Below are positions 5,922 through 7,028 of a stretch of DNA of 7,028 nucleotides, in pieces (the first letter of the stretch is position 1; the number at the start of each line of letters is the position of its first letter). This DNA is from Pseudomonadota bacterium. GTDB lineage: Bacteria; Pseudomonadota; Alphaproteobacteria; Sphingomonadales; Sphingomonadaceae. The notes below the pieces were generated by a model. That model did not search any database. It had not been told where the DNA came from and saw nothing but the letters and a program-made list of their open reading frames with translations. The DNA lies in contig JAKOWQ010000235.1 in NCBI GenBank assembly GCA_029781465.1, positions 1 through 7,028 on the forward strand, written 5' to 3'. The translations under genes and the position numbers were made by a program.

Positions 5922-5955
5922 AACGCCCGGAACTTCGGTTCCGGGCGTTTCGTTA
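5922..5955 (+). terminator. Strong intrinsic terminator with UUCG loop
   Basis: AACGCCCGGAAC (5922-5933), loop TTCG (5934-5937) and GTTCCGGGCGTT (5938-5949) form a perfect 12-bp GC-rich stem closed by the very stable cUUCGg tetraloop on the plus strand. It is followed by TCGTTA, so counting from the last stem bases the 3' side reads TTTCGTTATT. The T-rich tail and UUCG loop are on the plus strand. On the minus strand the same hairpin begins 7 bases after the comF stop, but its tail is CGCGTGACG without T-run and its loop is CGAA. It may act on comF transcripts as a bidirectional element, but the better signature faces plus. Confidence 0.8.
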
Positions 5956-5956
5956 T

Positions 5957-6700
5957 TCAGGCGAGGTGAAGCGCCTCGTCGAGCACCCGGGCAAAGCAGG
6001 CAATCCGCACTTCGTTCGCCCCTGCGCGTTTGAGCGCGGCAACACAGGCCTCGCTGGTTGCGCCTGAGGTCAGAACATCGTCGACCAGCACGATCTTCGC
6101 GCCCCTTATCGCGCGGGACCGCTTCGGGTTGATCGCAATCGCTCCACTCAAAGCACGGGCACGCGCGCGCCTGCCCATCCCGCCCAGCATCGGGGTTGCC
6201 TTGCGGCGCACCAGACCATCGACCAGCACCGAAGCCCCGCGTTGCCGCGCCAGTTCACCCGCCAGCAGCGCCGCCTGGTTGAAGCCGCGCCGCCACAAGC
6301 GCCAGCGATGCAGCGGGACGGGTACGAACAGCCACTCCCGGTCGATCTCCAGCGGCAACCGCGCCAGGATTAGCCGAGCCATCAGCCGCGCGTGGGCGAT
6401 GTGCCGTCCGTGCTTGAAGGCCAGCACCAGGCGGCGCGAGGCATCGTTGTAAAGCGTGGCTGCGGTAATGCCGTCATGGCGCGGTGGATCGGCCAGGCAC
6501 GGGGCGCAGATCTGTCCTTCGCCATGCCCCTCCCCCAACGGACGCTGGCAGGTGGTGCAGCTTGGCTCACCGGGGATTGCCAGTTCGGCCCAGCAATCCG
6601 CGCAAAGCCCGCCCTGCACCGCCAGCGCCGCGCCGCACAGCGGGCAGCGCGGGGGAAAGACCAGATCGACGATCGGGACCAGGGTGGCGGGAACCTCCAT
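5957..6700 (-). CDS. comF: ComF family protein (phosphoribosyltransferase-like)
   Basis: This 247-residue cytoplasmic protein is a homologue of ComF/GntX, linked in some bacteria to DNA uptake. The biochemical role in alphaproteobacteria is unsettled. The N-terminal half has four CxxC pairs (C19/C22, C33/C36, C48/C51, C65/C68), as for two zinc sites. Family segments follow: LVLAFKHGRH (91-100), VPVPLHRWRLWRRGFNQA (126-143) and RRKATPMLGG (165-174). The PRPP-binding loop VLVDDVLTSGAT is at 204-215. The frame is open far upstream (to 7024), but similarity begins just after M1 (VDLVFPPRCPLCG). ATG 6700 is preceded directly by GAGGGGG, a purine run unusually close to the start. The gene is divergent from the methyltransferase gene with a 51-base gap. 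Confidence 0.9.
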   Translation of the reverse strand: MEVPATLVPIVDLVFPPRCPLCGAALAVQGGLCADCWAELAIPGEPSCTTCQRPLGEGHGEGQICAPCLADPPRHDGITAATLYNDASRRLVLAFKHGRHIAHARLMARLILARLPLEIDREWLFVPVPLHRWRLWRRGFNQAALLAGELARQRGASVLVDGLVRRKATPMLGGMGRRARARALSGAIAINPKRSRAIRGAKIVLVDDVLTSGATSEACVAALKRAGANEVRIACFARVLDEALHLA

Positions 6701-6751
6701 CCCCCTCGGTATCGCTTGCGCCGGGCCGCCGCGCAAGGCAGTGGCAACGCG
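6701..6751. promoter_or_regulatory. Divergent comF-methyltransferase intergenic region with dyad
   Basis: Both genes must be initiated from these 51 bases or from within each other. A perfect 7-base inverted repeat, CTTGCGC (6715-6721) and GCGCAAG (6731-6737) with 9 bases between, lies near the centre. It could be a shared operator. No convincing -35/-10 pair was recognised on either strand, and the high GC content raises the chance of coincidental dyads. Confidence 0.35.
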
Positions 6752-7028
6752 ATGAGCGCCATGCCGCCACCACTCGTGTTTGCCCCCGCCCGCCGCCTCG
6801 CGGCGCGGCGGCGCGCGCTTGGCCTGCAGGCCCGCGCCGGAGCGGCGCGCTATCTGCTCGACGACATGGTCGAGGACGTGATCGAGCGGCTTGCCTTTCT
6901 GCGCCATGTGCCCCGGCGCGCTCTGGTGATCGGGGACTGGAGCGGGATGCTGGCCGATCACCTTTCCGCGCAGGGTTGCGCGGTGAGCGAAGCCGATCCC
7001 GCATCCGGCTTCGATGAGGAGCAACCCT
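6752..7028 (+). CDS. SAM-dependent methyltransferase, N-terminal part (3' end outside window)
   Basis: The frame starts at ATG 6752 (or ATG 6761, fourth codon, same frame) and stays open to the right edge, giving 92 residues without a stop. The arginine-rich start LAARRRALGLQARAGAARYLLDD (residues 16-38 approximately), then MVEDVIERLAFL (39-50), matches the N-terminus of BioC/NDUFAF5-like methyltransferases of alphaproteobacteria. Members of that family often lie divergent to comF. The SAM-binding motif I appears as ALVIGDWSGMLADHL (57-71), with GDWSG in place of the usual GxGxG, so catalysis may be altered. Residues 75-82 (GCAVSEAD) correspond to the next strand and acidic residue. Only AAGG 13 bases before ATG 6752 resembles a ribosome binding site. 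The substrate is unknown; the full C-terminal part is needed to name it. Confidence 0.75.
   Translation, partial: MSAMPPPLVFAPARRLAARRRALGLQARAGAARYLLDDMVEDVIERLAFLRHVPRRALVIGDWSGMLADHLSAQGCAVSEADPASGFDEEQP

Larger units (their letters stand above)
5653..5956. other. 304-base intergenic region hisI-comF, no recognisable gene
   Basis: Short frames here have no protein-like features. The stretch contains the hisI ribosome binding site, a palindrome CACATGTG (5677-5684), and several inverted repeats listed separately. It also has a direct repeat GCGCCAGT (5780-5787 and 5795-5802) and a strong terminator hairpin at its comF end. No tRNA, SRP RNA or 6S RNA signature was recognised. No convincing -35/-10 pair for hisI was found, although a hisI promoter should be here. 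A small RNA on either strand is possible. Confidence 0.5.

Noticed and set aside
5756..6067. 103-codon plus-strand frame over the terminator
   Set aside because: It runs through the intrinsic terminator stem and into antisense of comF, has no recognisable domain, and its composition looks like a shadow frame. It is not the gene served by the plus-facing terminator.
6701..7024. N-terminal extension of comF to 7024
   Set aside because: The extra residues do not resemble ComF and would overlap the methyltransferase coding region. ComF similarity begins just after the ATG at 6700.

Overview
The window looks like ordinary chromosomal DNA from a GC-rich alphaproteobacterium. The gene set, the protein variants (a 600-residue acyl-CoA dehydrogenase, a UbiM-like hydroxylase, comF divergent from a degenerate methyltransferase) and the codon bias suggest Sphingomonadales, such as an Erythrobacter or Novosphingobium relative. 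That placement is inferred from protein style only. I see no insertion sequence, phage gene, tRNA, rRNA or CRISPR array.

Layout. The left third is on the plus strand: the 3' part of an MFS exporter (2-808) overlaps by 4 bases with a complete cysteine synthase gene (805-1722). After 83 bases comes a flavin monooxygenase of the ubiquinone-hydroxylase family (1806-2963), best matched to UbiM. It converges, with only 4 bases between the stop codons, on a minus-strand block. Read in its own direction, that block is hisI (5652-5275), a MerR-family regulator (5243-4800) and a long acyl-CoA dehydrogenase (4770-2968). A 304-base stretch without a recognisable gene (5653-5956) follows. It carries a near-perfect UUCG-loop intrinsic terminator. 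Then comF lies on the minus strand (6700-5957), and a methyltransferase gene lies divergent to it and runs off the right edge (6752-7028).

How the genes fit together. The MerR gene and the acyl-CoA dehydrogenase form an apparent two-gene operon for acyl-CoA catabolism. A sigma70-like promoter with a MerR/LiuR-style dyad lies directly in front of the regulator, so the operon is probably autoregulated and the regulator mRNA may be leaderless. The MFS and cysK genes are translationally coupled. UbiM would supply ubiquinone, which also accepts electrons from acyl-CoA dehydrogenases through ETF, but the genes are convergent and there is no sign of shared control.

The least explained parts are the 5653-5956 region, where the best terminator signature faces the plus strand although no plus-strand gene precedes it, and the compact promoter/operator in front of the MerR gene. 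I do not see a large undescribed multi-gene system here.
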